A stretch of 62,817 nt of DNA from Teichococcus deserti (GTDB lineage: Bacteria > Pseudomonadota > Alphaproteobacteria > Acetobacterales > Acetobacteraceae): NCBI RefSeq assembly GCF_001982615.1, contig NZ_MLCO01000141.1:1-62817 (forward strand), written 5' to 3'. Below, piece after piece: positions 51,841 through 59,229 of the stretch; position 1 is the first letter of the stretch; every line of letters begins with the position of its first letter. The position numbers and the translations under genes are program-made. Below the pieces are notes generated by a model. The model searched no databases. It worked only from the letters and a program-made list of their open reading frames with translations, and was not told the origin of the DNA.

Positions 51841-54179
51841 GGCGTCAGCTGCTGCCTGTGGCTGGCCTGCGCCTCGATCGCCGGCCAGTCATAGAGCATC
51901 GGCACCATCGCGCAGTCCGACCAGGCCTCGTTCTGGTTGGTGTAGTAGGCGCTGCCGGGCTGGCCGGAGGCGCCATGGAACACCGCCCAGCGGCAGTTCT
52001 CCCAGGCGCCGACATCGAAGACATAGCGGGCGAGCGCGCCATAGGTGGCGCGCGGCCCGGCGCTGCAGAGCAGGCCATTGGCCAGCACCGTGTCGCCATC
52101 GCCGCCGACCGGGCGCGACGGCGGATCCAGCAGCGCCGCCGCCGCCGGATATTGTTCGGACAGCGGATGCACGAAGCGCGGTTGGTGCACCTCGCCCCAG
52201 CGCTTCTCCGCCGCCACCTCCGGCGAGGCGGCCGCTTCGGCCAGCGCCTCCTGCAGCAACTGGTCCCAGCTGCCGCCACCCAGCAAGGAAGAATCATCGC
52301 GGCGGAGCAGGTCGGGCAGTGTCCACCACAGCTGGTTCTGCGGCACCACGCCCGGCGCCACCGCGGTCCAGGGATGCTGCCCGACCCCGGACAAGCCGCT
52401 GCGCTCGGCCAGCTTCCGCGTCGCCGCCCGGCGCAGCGCGATATAGGCGGCGGGCCGCGGGTCTTCAGCGCGCATCTGCCCGTCCCAGCCGAGCAGCGTC
52501 CGCCGCAGCGCCGCGGCAGCGGGATCGGCGGGCTCCGCCAGCCCGCGCAGCCGGTCGCGCAGCAGCAGCGCATTGGGCGACAGGGTGTCGGCATGCAGCG
52601 CCGCCGCATCCTCGGGCCCGAAGCCGGGCATGGCGCGCAGCCGCTCCAGGATGCGCGACGCGCGATAGGGCGGGTGGCAATCGGTGCAGAGATAGTCCGG
52701 ATGGTCGTCGGCCACGACCCGGTTGTTGGCGGTGACGATGAGCCCCTCGGGCGGGTCGATCACCTGGGGCATCTCTTCATGCGCGATCCAGCCCTGCCAG
52801 TCGTTCGCCGGGTCCCAGCCGGGCAGCGGCAGCCAGCCATGCGCGGCGCTGCGGCGCGGCACCCGGGCGCGCACCAGATGGCCGATCTGGCCGGCGGTGT
52901 CGGCGGCGACCAGATTGTGGTCGATCAGCCCCCAGCCGCGGGTGGCGTCATAGAGCTCCGCCACCGTCCTGGCCTGGGTCATCCGCGGCAGGCAGTCGAA
53001 GGACAGATCCGGTTCGGCGAACTGCACCGAGCGCAGGGCGAGCGCGGTCCCGCTGGCAGGGTCGCCGGCGATCACCGGGCCATGAATGGTCTCGACGATC
53101 TCGAAGTCGCAGGTGCCGGCGTCGCGCACCTTGATGCTGTCGCGCCGGCGCGTGACGGGGGCCAGGCCCTCGCCATGCTGCGTGGCCGCGCCGTCCTCGG
53201 AAAACCGCTCCAGGAACAGGTCATGGATGTCCATGAAGGCATGGGTGACGCAATAGGCGACGCTGCCGTTATGGGCGAAATGCGGGAAGCCCGGCACGCC
53301 CGGCACGGTCAGCCCGACCATGTCGAACGCGTCGCAGGCGACATGGTGCTGCGCATACATGTTGGGGATTTCGAAGACGCGGTGCGGGTCGCCGGCCAGC
53401 ACGGGCCGCCCGGTGCCGCTGCGCGCCGGCCCCACCGCCCAGTTGTTGCTGCCGCCGGCAGTCTCGTCGCCCGGGCCCTCGCGGCCGAGCGACTCGAGCA
53501 GCGCGCGGATCGCCGGCGCCAGCGCCTCCAGATCGGCCTGGTGCCGCGCGGCGTCGCTGCCGGGCGGGATGGCCAGCAGGTCGCGGCCGCCATCGTCGTA
53601 GCGCAGCTTGCCCACGTTCTCCGCGCCCACCACCGGCAGGGCGGCGGCGCGCCACAGCTTGAACCAGACCGAGCCCATCAGCAGCCCCAGCCGCCGCATC
53701 ACCGCAATGCTGTGCCAGGCCTCCCAGCGCTCCGGCGTCTCGCCGAGCAGGCGGTATTCGACCGGGACCGGCGCGCCGGATTCCAGGAAGCCGTTCACCC
53801 CCGCCGCATAGGACTCGAGCATCGCCCGCGCCTCGGCGCCGATCGCCGCGACATCCCGGCGGCAGGCGGCTTCCATCCCCAGACGGCGGGCCAGCATGTC
53901 GGAGGCCACCGCCCCTTCCCCCAGCCATTCGGCGGCGCGGCCCAGCGCCCGGCGCCGCGTCAGCTCCATCTGGAACAGCCGGTCCTGGGCATGGGCGAAG
54001 CCCAGCGCCCTCCAGGCGTCCTGGGCGGTCGCCGCCTTGAGATGCGGGATCCCCCAGGAGTCGCGCAGCAGGCTGGCCGGTTCCGTCAGCCCCGGCAGCG
54101 CCACCTGCCCGTCCAGCGGCGCCAGGCAGGCCGACAGCTGCTGCGGATTGAGGCTTTCGGCGGAAATCTTGGGCAGCAT
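51837..54179 (-). CDS. Penicillin-acylase-family (S45) Ntn-hydrolase
   Basis: The 780-residue protein has the architecture of self-cleaving acylases. An alpha part begins near LLRDSWGIPHLKAATAQDAW and AHAQDRLFQMELTRRRALGR. The nucleophile Ser244 lies in GGSNNWAVG, where processing would expose the Ser N-terminus. A long beta part contains LAGDPHRVFEIPNMY, PGVPGFPHFAHNGSVAY and VTANNRV. Such enzymes hydrolyse side-chain amides of beta-lactams, lactones or other N-acyl compounds. I chose ATG 54179, which has AGGAGGG upstream; no signal peptide is evident there, although classical members are periplasmic. It is divergent from the ABC importer across 107 bases containing a GATATATC operator candidate. 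Confidence 0.85.
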   Translation of the reverse strand: MLPKISAESLNPQQLSACLAPLDGQVALPGLTEPASLLRDSWGIPHLKAATAQDAWRALGFAHAQDRLFQMELTRRRALGRAAEWLGEGAVASDMLARRLGMEAACRRDVAAIGAEARAMLESYAAGVNGFLESGAPVPVEYRLLGETPERWEAWHSIAVMRRLGLLMGSVWFKLWRAAALPVVGAENVGKLRYDDGGRDLLAIPPGSDAARHQADLEALAPAIRALLESLGREGPGDETAGGSNNWAVGPARSGTGRPVLAGDPHRVFEIPNMYAQHHVACDAFDMVGLTVPGVPGFPHFAHNGSVAYCVTHAFMDIHDLFLERFSEDGAATQHGEGLAPVTRRRDSIKVRDAGTCDFEIVETIHGPVIAGDPASGTALALRSVQFAEPDLSFDCLPRMTQARTVAELYDATRGWGLIDHNLVAADTAGQIGHLVRARVPRRSAAHGWLPLPGWDPANDWQGWIAHEEMPQVIDPPEGLIVTANNRVVADDHPDYLCTDCHPPYRASRILERLRAMPGFGPEDAAALHADTLSPNALLLRDRLRGLAEPADPAAAALRRTLLGWDGQMRAEDPRPAAYIALRRAATRKLAERSGLSGVGQHPWTAVAPGVVPQNQLWWTLPDLLRRDDSSLLGGGSWDQLLQEALAEAAASPEVAAEKRWGEVHQPRFVHPLSEQYPAAAALLDPPSRPVGGDGDTVLANGLLCSAGPRATYGALARYVFDVGAWENCRWAVFHGASGQPGSAYYTNQNEAWSDCAMVPMLYDWPAIEAQASHRQQLTP

Positions 54180-54239
54180 CCCGGTCCCTCCTGGCTGCTT
54201 GGGCCGCTTTGGCGGGCTTCGACCCGCTTGCAGCCTCGA

Positions 54240-54261
54240 CGATATATCAAATACTCTATCG
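54240..54261. promoter_or_regulatory. GATATATC operator candidate, divergent acylase/importer promoter
   Basis: The 8-base palindrome GATATATC (54241-54248) is part of a wider inverted repeat, CGATA (54240-54244) and TATCG (54257-54261). Read on the other strand it shares TGATATATCGT with the site before the aminotransferase gene at 61493. The AT-rich character is exceptional here. The GntR protein encoded at 57076 is the likely ligand. Confidence 0.6.
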
Positions 54262-54286
54262 CGAAACGGGGTTGGGCAAGCGGGGC

Positions 54287-55384
54287 ATGGCAGAGGCGGC
54301 ACGCCACCAGGGCGGCATCCTGCTGGAAGGGCTGGTCAAGCGCTTCGGGCCGGTGGCGGCGATCGACGGCGTCTCGCTGGCGGTGCAGCCGGGCGAGTTC
54401 CTGGCGCTGCTCGGCCCCTCCGGCTCCGGCAAGACGTCTATTCTCATGACCATCGCCGGCTTCGAGTTCCCGGATGCGGGCCGGGTCGTCATCGGCGGCG
54501 AGGAGGTCACCTGGACGCCGCCCAACCGCCGCAACCTGGGCATGGTGTTCCAGCGCTACACCCTGTTCCCGCATATGACGGTGCTGGAGAACATCGCCTT
54601 CCCGCTGAAGATGCGCGGCGTGGCGCGCGCGGCGCGGGAGGAGCAGGCCCGCGCCGCGCTCCGCACCGTGCGGCTGGAGAGCTATGGCGACCGCCGCCCG
54701 GCGCAGCTCTCCGGCGGGCAGCAGCAGCGCGTCGCCATCGCGCGCGCCATCGTCTACCGCCCGCGCGTGCTGCTGATGGACGAGCCGCTCTCGGCGCTGG
54801 ACAAGAACCTGCGCGAGGAGATGCAGATCGAGATCAAGCAGCTGCAGCGCGAGATCGGCATCACCGTGGTCTTCGTCACCCATGACCAGACCGAGGCCCT
54901 GACCATGGCCGACCGCGTCGCCGTGCTGGACCATGGCCGGCTGCAGCAGCTCGGCGCGCCGCGCGCCCTCTACGAGGCGCCGGAAACCCCCTTCGTCGCC
55001 CGCTTCATCGGCGAGACCAACTTTTTTCAGGGCCGCGCCGGTGGCGCGGCGAGCGACGGCGCGCTGTTCCCGGTGCAGCTGGACAATGGCGCACAGATCC
55101 ATGCGCTGGCCGTCGGCGCGATCGCGGCGGGCGCCAGGCTGACCCTCGCCCTGCGGCCGGAGCGGCTGCGCCTGGCCCCCGCCGGCGCCCCGGGCCTGGC
55201 CGCCGAGGTGCGCGAGGCCATCTATGTCGGCAATGCCACCACCCTGCTGCTGCGCGGTGCCGATGGCGCGACCTTGCGCGCCCGCATCCCCGCCGGCGCC
55301 GGTTTTTCCGAGCCCGCGCCCGGCGAGCACGTCACCCTGCAATGGGAGGCCGGCGACGCCCGCGCCTTCGCGGCGGCGGCCTGA
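54287..55384 (+). CDS. PotA-type ABC importer ATP-binding protein
   Basis: The 365-residue ATPase has Walker A GPSGSGKTSILMTIAG, Q-loop VFQRYTLFPHMTVLEN, signature LSGGQQQRVAIARAIVYRP, Walker B VLLMDEPLSALD and a C-terminal TOBE domain (about residues 285-360). It is of the spermidine/putrescine (PotA) class, which also carries opines, 2-aminoethylphosphonate and other small cations. I chose ATG 54287; a longer frame from 54209 crosses the operator. It is first in an operon with two permeases, a regulator and a binding protein, joined by ATGA-type overlaps. Confidence 0.88.
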   Translation: MAEAARHQGGILLEGLVKRFGPVAAIDGVSLAVQPGEFLALLGPSGSGKTSILMTIAGFEFPDAGRVVIGGEEVTWTPPNRRNLGMVFQRYTLFPHMTVLENIAFPLKMRGVARAAREEQARAALRTVRLESYGDRRPAQLSGGQQQRVAIARAIVYRPRVLLMDEPLSALDKNLREEMQIEIKQLQREIGITVVFVTHDQTEALTMADRVAVLDHGRLQQLGAPRALYEAPETPFVARFIGETNFFQGRAGGAASDGALFPVQLDNGAQIHALAVGAIAAGARLTLALRPERLRLAPAGAPGLAAEVREAIYVGNATTLLLRGADGATLRARIPAGAGFSEPAPGEHVTLQWEAGDARAFAAAA

Positions 55385-56250
55385 TGCGGCGTCCATCCTC
55401 CTTCCTGCTGGCCGGCCGCCGCTACAGCCCGGCGGCCAGCCTGCTGCTGGCGGCGCCGTTCCTGCTGCTGATCGTCGTCGTCTTCCTGCTGCCGCTGGCG
55501 ACGCTGCTGCATGAATCGCTCTTCCTGCCCTCGCCCGGCCTGCAGCATTACGAACGCGCCCTGGCCGAGCCGGTCTATCTGCGCGTCATGCTGCGCACCC
55601 TGCGCATCGCGGCGCAGGTGACCGCGCTGGCCCTGGTCCTGGCCTGGCCGCTGGCCTGGGTGATGTCGCGGTCCAAGGGCCTCGGCCTGGCGCTGCTGGC
55701 CGCCGCCGTGCTGCTGCCGCTCTGGACGTCCGTTCTCGTGCGCACCTATGCCTGGATGGTCCTCCTGCAGCGCAACGGTGTGGTCAACCAGTGGCTGCAG
55801 AAGCTGGGGCTGACCGACGAGCCGCTGAAGCTGCTCTACACCGAGCCCGCCGTCGTGCTGGCCATGGCCCATGTCCTGCTGCCCTTCATGGTGCTGCCGA
55901 TCTATTCGGCGCTGAAAGGCATCCCCGAGGACTATACCCGCGCGGCGCAGATGCTCGGCGCCTCGGCCTGGGCCAGCTTCCGCGAGGTGATCTGGCCGCT
56001 GGCGCTGCCCGGCGTCACCTCCGGCTGCCTGATGGTCTTTCTTCTCGCGCTGGGCTTCTTCGTCACGCCGGCGCTGATCGGCGGGCCGCAGCAGATGATG
56101 ATCGCGACGCTGGTCTCGCAGCAGGTGCGCGAGATGCTGGACTGGTCCTTCGCCGGCGCGCTGGTCGGCATTCTCCTGGCCTTCGTCCTGCTGCTGACGG
56201 TGATCTTCCGCCGGGCCGTGCGGCTCGACCGCTTCGTGGGGCAGGGCTGA
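55384..56250 (+). CDS. PotB-type ABC importer permease
   Basis: The 288-residue membrane protein has about six transmembrane segments. Family marks are LLPLWTSVLVRTYAWMVLLQ, RNGVVNQWL, LPFMVLPIYSALKGIPEDYT and the coupling motif AAQMLGASAWASFREVIWPL. Its ATG shares a base with the stop of the ATPase gene, and it ends likewise on the next permease. Confidence 0.88.
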   Translation: MRRPSSFLLAGRRYSPAASLLLAAPFLLLIVVVFLLPLATLLHESLFLPSPGLQHYERALAEPVYLRVMLRTLRIAAQVTALALVLAWPLAWVMSRSKGLGLALLAAAVLLPLWTSVLVRTYAWMVLLQRNGVVNQWLQKLGLTDEPLKLLYTEPAVVLAMAHVLLPFMVLPIYSALKGIPEDYTRAAQMLGASAWASFREVIWPLALPGVTSGCLMVFLLALGFFVTPALIGGPQQMMIATLVSQQVREMLDWSFAGALVGILLAFVLLLTVIFRRAVRLDRFVGQG

Positions 56251-57083
56251 TGCGCGCGGCCCCCAACCCGGCCGGCCGCATGGCGCTGAACGCCGCGGCC
56301 TATGCCGTCACCGTCTTCCTGCTGTTGCCGACGCTGATCATCATCCCGATGTCCTTCGGGCCGGAACGCTTCCTGCAGTTCCCGCCGAACGGCTTCTCGA
56401 TGCGCTGGTACCTGGAGTATTTCCGCGACGAGGAATGGCTGCGCGCCACCTTCTTCAGCCTGGAGGCAGGGCTGATCTCGGCGGTCGGCGCCACCCTGGT
56501 CGGCACCCTGCTGGCCCTGGCCCTGGTGCGCGGACGGCTGCCGGGACGCGGGTTGATCGAATTGCTGGTGGTCGGCCCGGTCATCGTCCCGCATGTGGCG
56601 CTTGCCGTCGCCATGTTCCTGGTCTTCGAGCAGCTGCGCCTGACCGGCACGCTGCTCGGCTTCGCCATGGCGCATACCGTGCTGGCCCTGCCCTTCGTCG
56701 TCTTCACCGTGCTCGCCGCCCTCTACCGCTTCGATGCCGAGCTGGAACGCGCGGCGCTGTCCTGCGGCGCCGGGCCGGTGCGAGGCTTCTTCCACGTCAC
56801 CCTGCCGCTGATCGCCCCCGGCGTGGTCTCGGCCGCGCTCTTCGCCTTCGTCATCTCCTTCGACGAGGCGGTGGTCTCCTTCTTCATCTCGGGGCTGGAC
56901 CGCAAGACCCTGCCCCGGAAGATGTTCGAGGACATCGACTACAACATCTCCCCCACCCTGGCCGCCGTCGCCACCATGCTGACCCTGCTGACCATCGGCG
57001 CGCTGCTGCTCGGCTATGCGCTGAAGCGTGCTATGGAGCGGCGCGCCGCGGCCGCGGCGGGAGAAGGTGGTGACCATGGCTGA
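56250..57083 (+). CDS. PotC-type ABC importer permease
   Basis: The 277-residue membrane protein has LLPTLIIIPMSFGPERFLQF, GFSMRWYLEYF and the coupling region AALSCGAGPVRGFFHVTLPL. The highly PotC-like FVISFDEAVVSFFISGLDRK and TLPRKMFEDIDYNISPTLAA follow. It partners the PotB-like subunit. Its last 8 bases overlap the start of the GntR gene. Confidence 0.88.
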   Translation: MRAAPNPAGRMALNAAAYAVTVFLLLPTLIIIPMSFGPERFLQFPPNGFSMRWYLEYFRDEEWLRATFFSLEAGLISAVGATLVGTLLALALVRGRLPGRGLIELLVVGPVIVPHVALAVAMFLVFEQLRLTGTLLGFAMAHTVLALPFVVFTVLAALYRFDAELERAALSCGAGPVRGFFHVTLPLIAPGVVSAALFAFVISFDEAVVSFFISGLDRKTLPRKMFEDIDYNISPTLAAVATMLTLLTIGALLLGYALKRAMERRAAAAAGEGGDHG

Positions 57084-57789
57084 CAGCGCTGAGATCTTTC
57101 CCTTCGTCGCCCCGGTGGGGCGCGAGAACCTGGCGGCGAAGGTCTATGCCGAGCTGCAGGCGGCGCTGTTCGAAGGCCGCATGCGCCCCGGCCAGCGGCT
57201 GAAGATCCGTGACCTGGCCGCCGCCATGCAGGTCTCCGAGACCCCGGTGCGGGAGGCCGTGGTGCAGCTGGCCCGCGAGCGCGCGCTGCGCATGGAGGCG
57301 GCGCGCTCGATCACCGTCGCCGGCCTCAGCCTGGAGCAGTATCTGGAGCTGCGCACCATCCGGCTCGAGCTCGAGGCGCTGGCCGCCGAGGCGGCGGCGC
57401 TGCGCATCCAGCCCGGCGCCATCGACGCCCTGGCCGAGGCGCATGACCGGCTGATGGCGGCGGAAGAGGCCGGCGAGCCCATACCGGCCAACCGCGCCAA
57501 CTGGGATTTCCACCACGGCCTGTACCGCGCCGCCGCCATGCCCGAGCTGCTGGCCATCATCGAGAATATCTGGCTGCGCAACGGGCCGATGCACGCCCTG
57601 CTCTATCCGCATGCGCGGCCGAGCTATCCGGGGCGGCACCGGCATCTCGACATCATCGACGGGCTGCGCGCGCGCGACCCGTCGGCCACCCGCATCGCGC
57701 TCTGCGCCGACCTGACCGAGGGCGGCGCCAACCTGGTCGCCTATCTCGGCCGGCTGGAGCGCGAGGCCGCCTGGACGCCTCCCAAATAA
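57076..57789 (+). CDS. GntR family (FCD) regulator of the amide-utilisation operon
   Basis: The 237-residue protein has a winged helix (residues about 15-80: AAKVYAELQAALFEGRMRPG, MQVSETPVREAVVQLARERA). The FCD domain has metal-site positions in NWDFHHGLYRAAAMPELLAI and YPGRHRHLDIIDGLRARDPS. It sits inside the importer operon, overlapping the permease gene by 8 bases, with the binding-protein gene 25 bases downstream. It is the best candidate to bind the GATATATC palindromes at 54240 and 61493. The inducer is presumably the imported compound or its product. Confidence 0.88.
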   Translation: MADSAEIFPFVAPVGRENLAAKVYAELQAALFEGRMRPGQRLKIRDLAAAMQVSETPVREAVVQLARERALRMEAARSITVAGLSLEQYLELRTIRLELEALAAEAAALRIQPGAIDALAEAHDRLMAAEEAGEPIPANRANWDFHHGLYRAAAMPELLAIIENIWLRNGPMHALLYPHARPSYPGRHRHLDIIDGLRARDPSATRIALCADLTEGGANLVAYLGRLEREAAWTPPK

Positions 57790-57814
57790 CGTCCCTCCCC
57801 GAAGGAGCTGCATC

Positions 57815-58870
57815 ATGGCCTTGCTGCGGAGACACCTTCTTGCCCTGGGCGCCGCCGGCGTCACGCCCCTCGCCCGCCCCGCCCTCGCCCAGCGCGGCTC
57901 GGGCGAGGTCATCGTCGCCGCCACCGGCGGGCTGATGGAACGCAGCCTGCAGGAGCACTTTTATAAGCGCTTCGAATCCGAAGTCGGCATCCGCGTCCGC
58001 TCGGTGCCGATCGAATTGCCGGACCAATGGGCCCGGGCGCGGGCCGGCCAGCGCAGCGGCAACGTCCCTTTCGACGTGGTCACGGCGACGCCGCCCGACC
58101 TGATCCAGCACGCCGATATCCTGGCGCCGGTCGATTGCTCGATGCCCGGAATCGCGGCGCATGCCCTGCCCAATGGCTGCTTCCCCGAAGGCATCATCCG
58201 CACCGCCGGCGGCATGGCGCTGACCTGGAGCAAGAAGGCTTTTCCGAACGGCGGCCCGCAGAGCTGGGCCGATTTCTTCGACGTCCAGAAATTCCCCGGC
58301 TCCCGCTCGCTGCCCGACACCGGCGACCGCGAATGGTGGGTGCCGCTGGCAGCCCTGATGGCCGACGGCGTCGAGCGGGACAAATTGTTCCCGATGGATG
58401 TCGACCGTGCCTATCGCAAGCTGGACACCCTCAAGCGCCACGTCGCCGCCTGGTGGAAGAGCGGCGACAACTCGATGCAGATCATGCGCGGCGGCGACGC
58501 CGTGATGACCATGGTCTATTCCAGCCGCGCCGTGCCGCTGGCGAAATCGGGGGAATTTGACTTTACCTGGAACCAGGCGATCCGCGACGTCGGCAACTGG
58601 GCGGTGCTGAAGGGCGGGCCGAACACGGCCAATGCCATGCGCTTCCTCGACTTCTTCGTGCAGAACCCGCAGGAGCATCTGTCCTTCAGCGACAAGGTCA
58701 GCTTCGATTCCAACAACCGCGAGGCGCCCGCCCTGGTCCCCGAGGCCGAGCGCCGCTACCGCGCCTCCTGGCCGGCGAACTGGGAGAAGCTGATCATCGC
58801 GGACTATGCCTGGATCGCCGCCAACCGCAACGCGCTGCGCGAGCGCTGGGTCACCTGGCTGACGCAGTAA
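57815..58870 (+). CDS. PotD-type periplasmic binding protein
   Basis: The 351-residue binding protein has a Tat-like leader (LLRRHLLALGAAG, cleavage near ALAQ). Marks of the spermidine/putrescine-type family are VIVAATGGLMERSLQEHFYK, PFDVVTATPPDLIQHADILA, GMALTWSKKAFPNGGPQSWA, and MQIMRGGDAVMTMVYSSRAV. It delivers ligand to the PotABC-like complex encoded just upstream. The start has GAAGGAG 8 bases before. The ligand is probably a small cationic amine or amide, judged from the downstream enzymes. Confidence 0.87.
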   Translation: MALLRRHLLALGAAGVTPLARPALAQRGSGEVIVAATGGLMERSLQEHFYKRFESEVGIRVRSVPIELPDQWARARAGQRSGNVPFDVVTATPPDLIQHADILAPVDCSMPGIAAHALPNGCFPEGIIRTAGGMALTWSKKAFPNGGPQSWADFFDVQKFPGSRSLPDTGDREWWVPLAALMADGVERDKLFPMDVDRAYRKLDTLKRHVAAWWKSGDNSMQIMRGGDAVMTMVYSSRAVPLAKSGEFDFTWNQAIRDVGNWAVLKGGPNTANAMRFLDFFVQNPQEHLSFSDKVSFDSNNREAPALVPEAERRYRASWPANWEKLIIADYAWIAANRNALRERWVTWLTQ

Positions 58871-58884
58871 AAAGGTTCCGGCCG

Positions 58885-59229
58885 ATGCTGGTCAACGACC
58901 CCGAATCCGCGCATTGGCCGGTCGACCCCGCGCGGCTGGAACTCGTCGAAGAGTTCCGCCGCGCCCCGCGTGGGCCGCACAGCGAAGCGCTCCAAAAGCT
59001 GCTGCACCGCATGCGCTGGTCCGGCGTCGGCCGGCGCCACGTGCTGGTGGTGCTGGAGCCCAACCGCCGCTGGATGCTGGCGCGCATGCCCGGGCAGCGC
59101 GGCGCCCCCATCGAGACCTTCCCCAACCGCGTTTTCACCAGCCTGGCCGAGGCCGAATGGGCCGTCTTCGTCATCCGCTGGGAGGCGCTGACCGGCACCA
59201 CGCTGCAGGACAAGAACCCCTCCGCATGA
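58885..59229 (+). CDS. Small protein resembling the N,N-dimethylformamidase alpha subunit
   Basis: The 114-residue protein is of similar size to the small subunit of bacterial dimethylformamidase (about 130 residues). It shares the pattern of that subunit's C-terminal half: an aromatic-rich strand (RRHVLVVLEPNRRWMLAR) followed by ETFPNRVFTSLAEAEWAVFV, where F-x-[ST]-x2-EA-x2-AVF is common to both. Its stop overlaps the start of the large-subunit gene, the known alpha-beta gene order. Overall identity looks low, so the assignment leans on context. It would stabilise or complete the enzyme. Confidence 0.6.
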   Translation: MLVNDPESAHWPVDPARLELVEEFRRAPRGPHSEALQKLLHRMRWSGVGRRHVLVVLEPNRRWMLARMPGQRGAPIETFPNRVFTSLAEAEWAVFVIRWEALTGTTLQDKNPSA

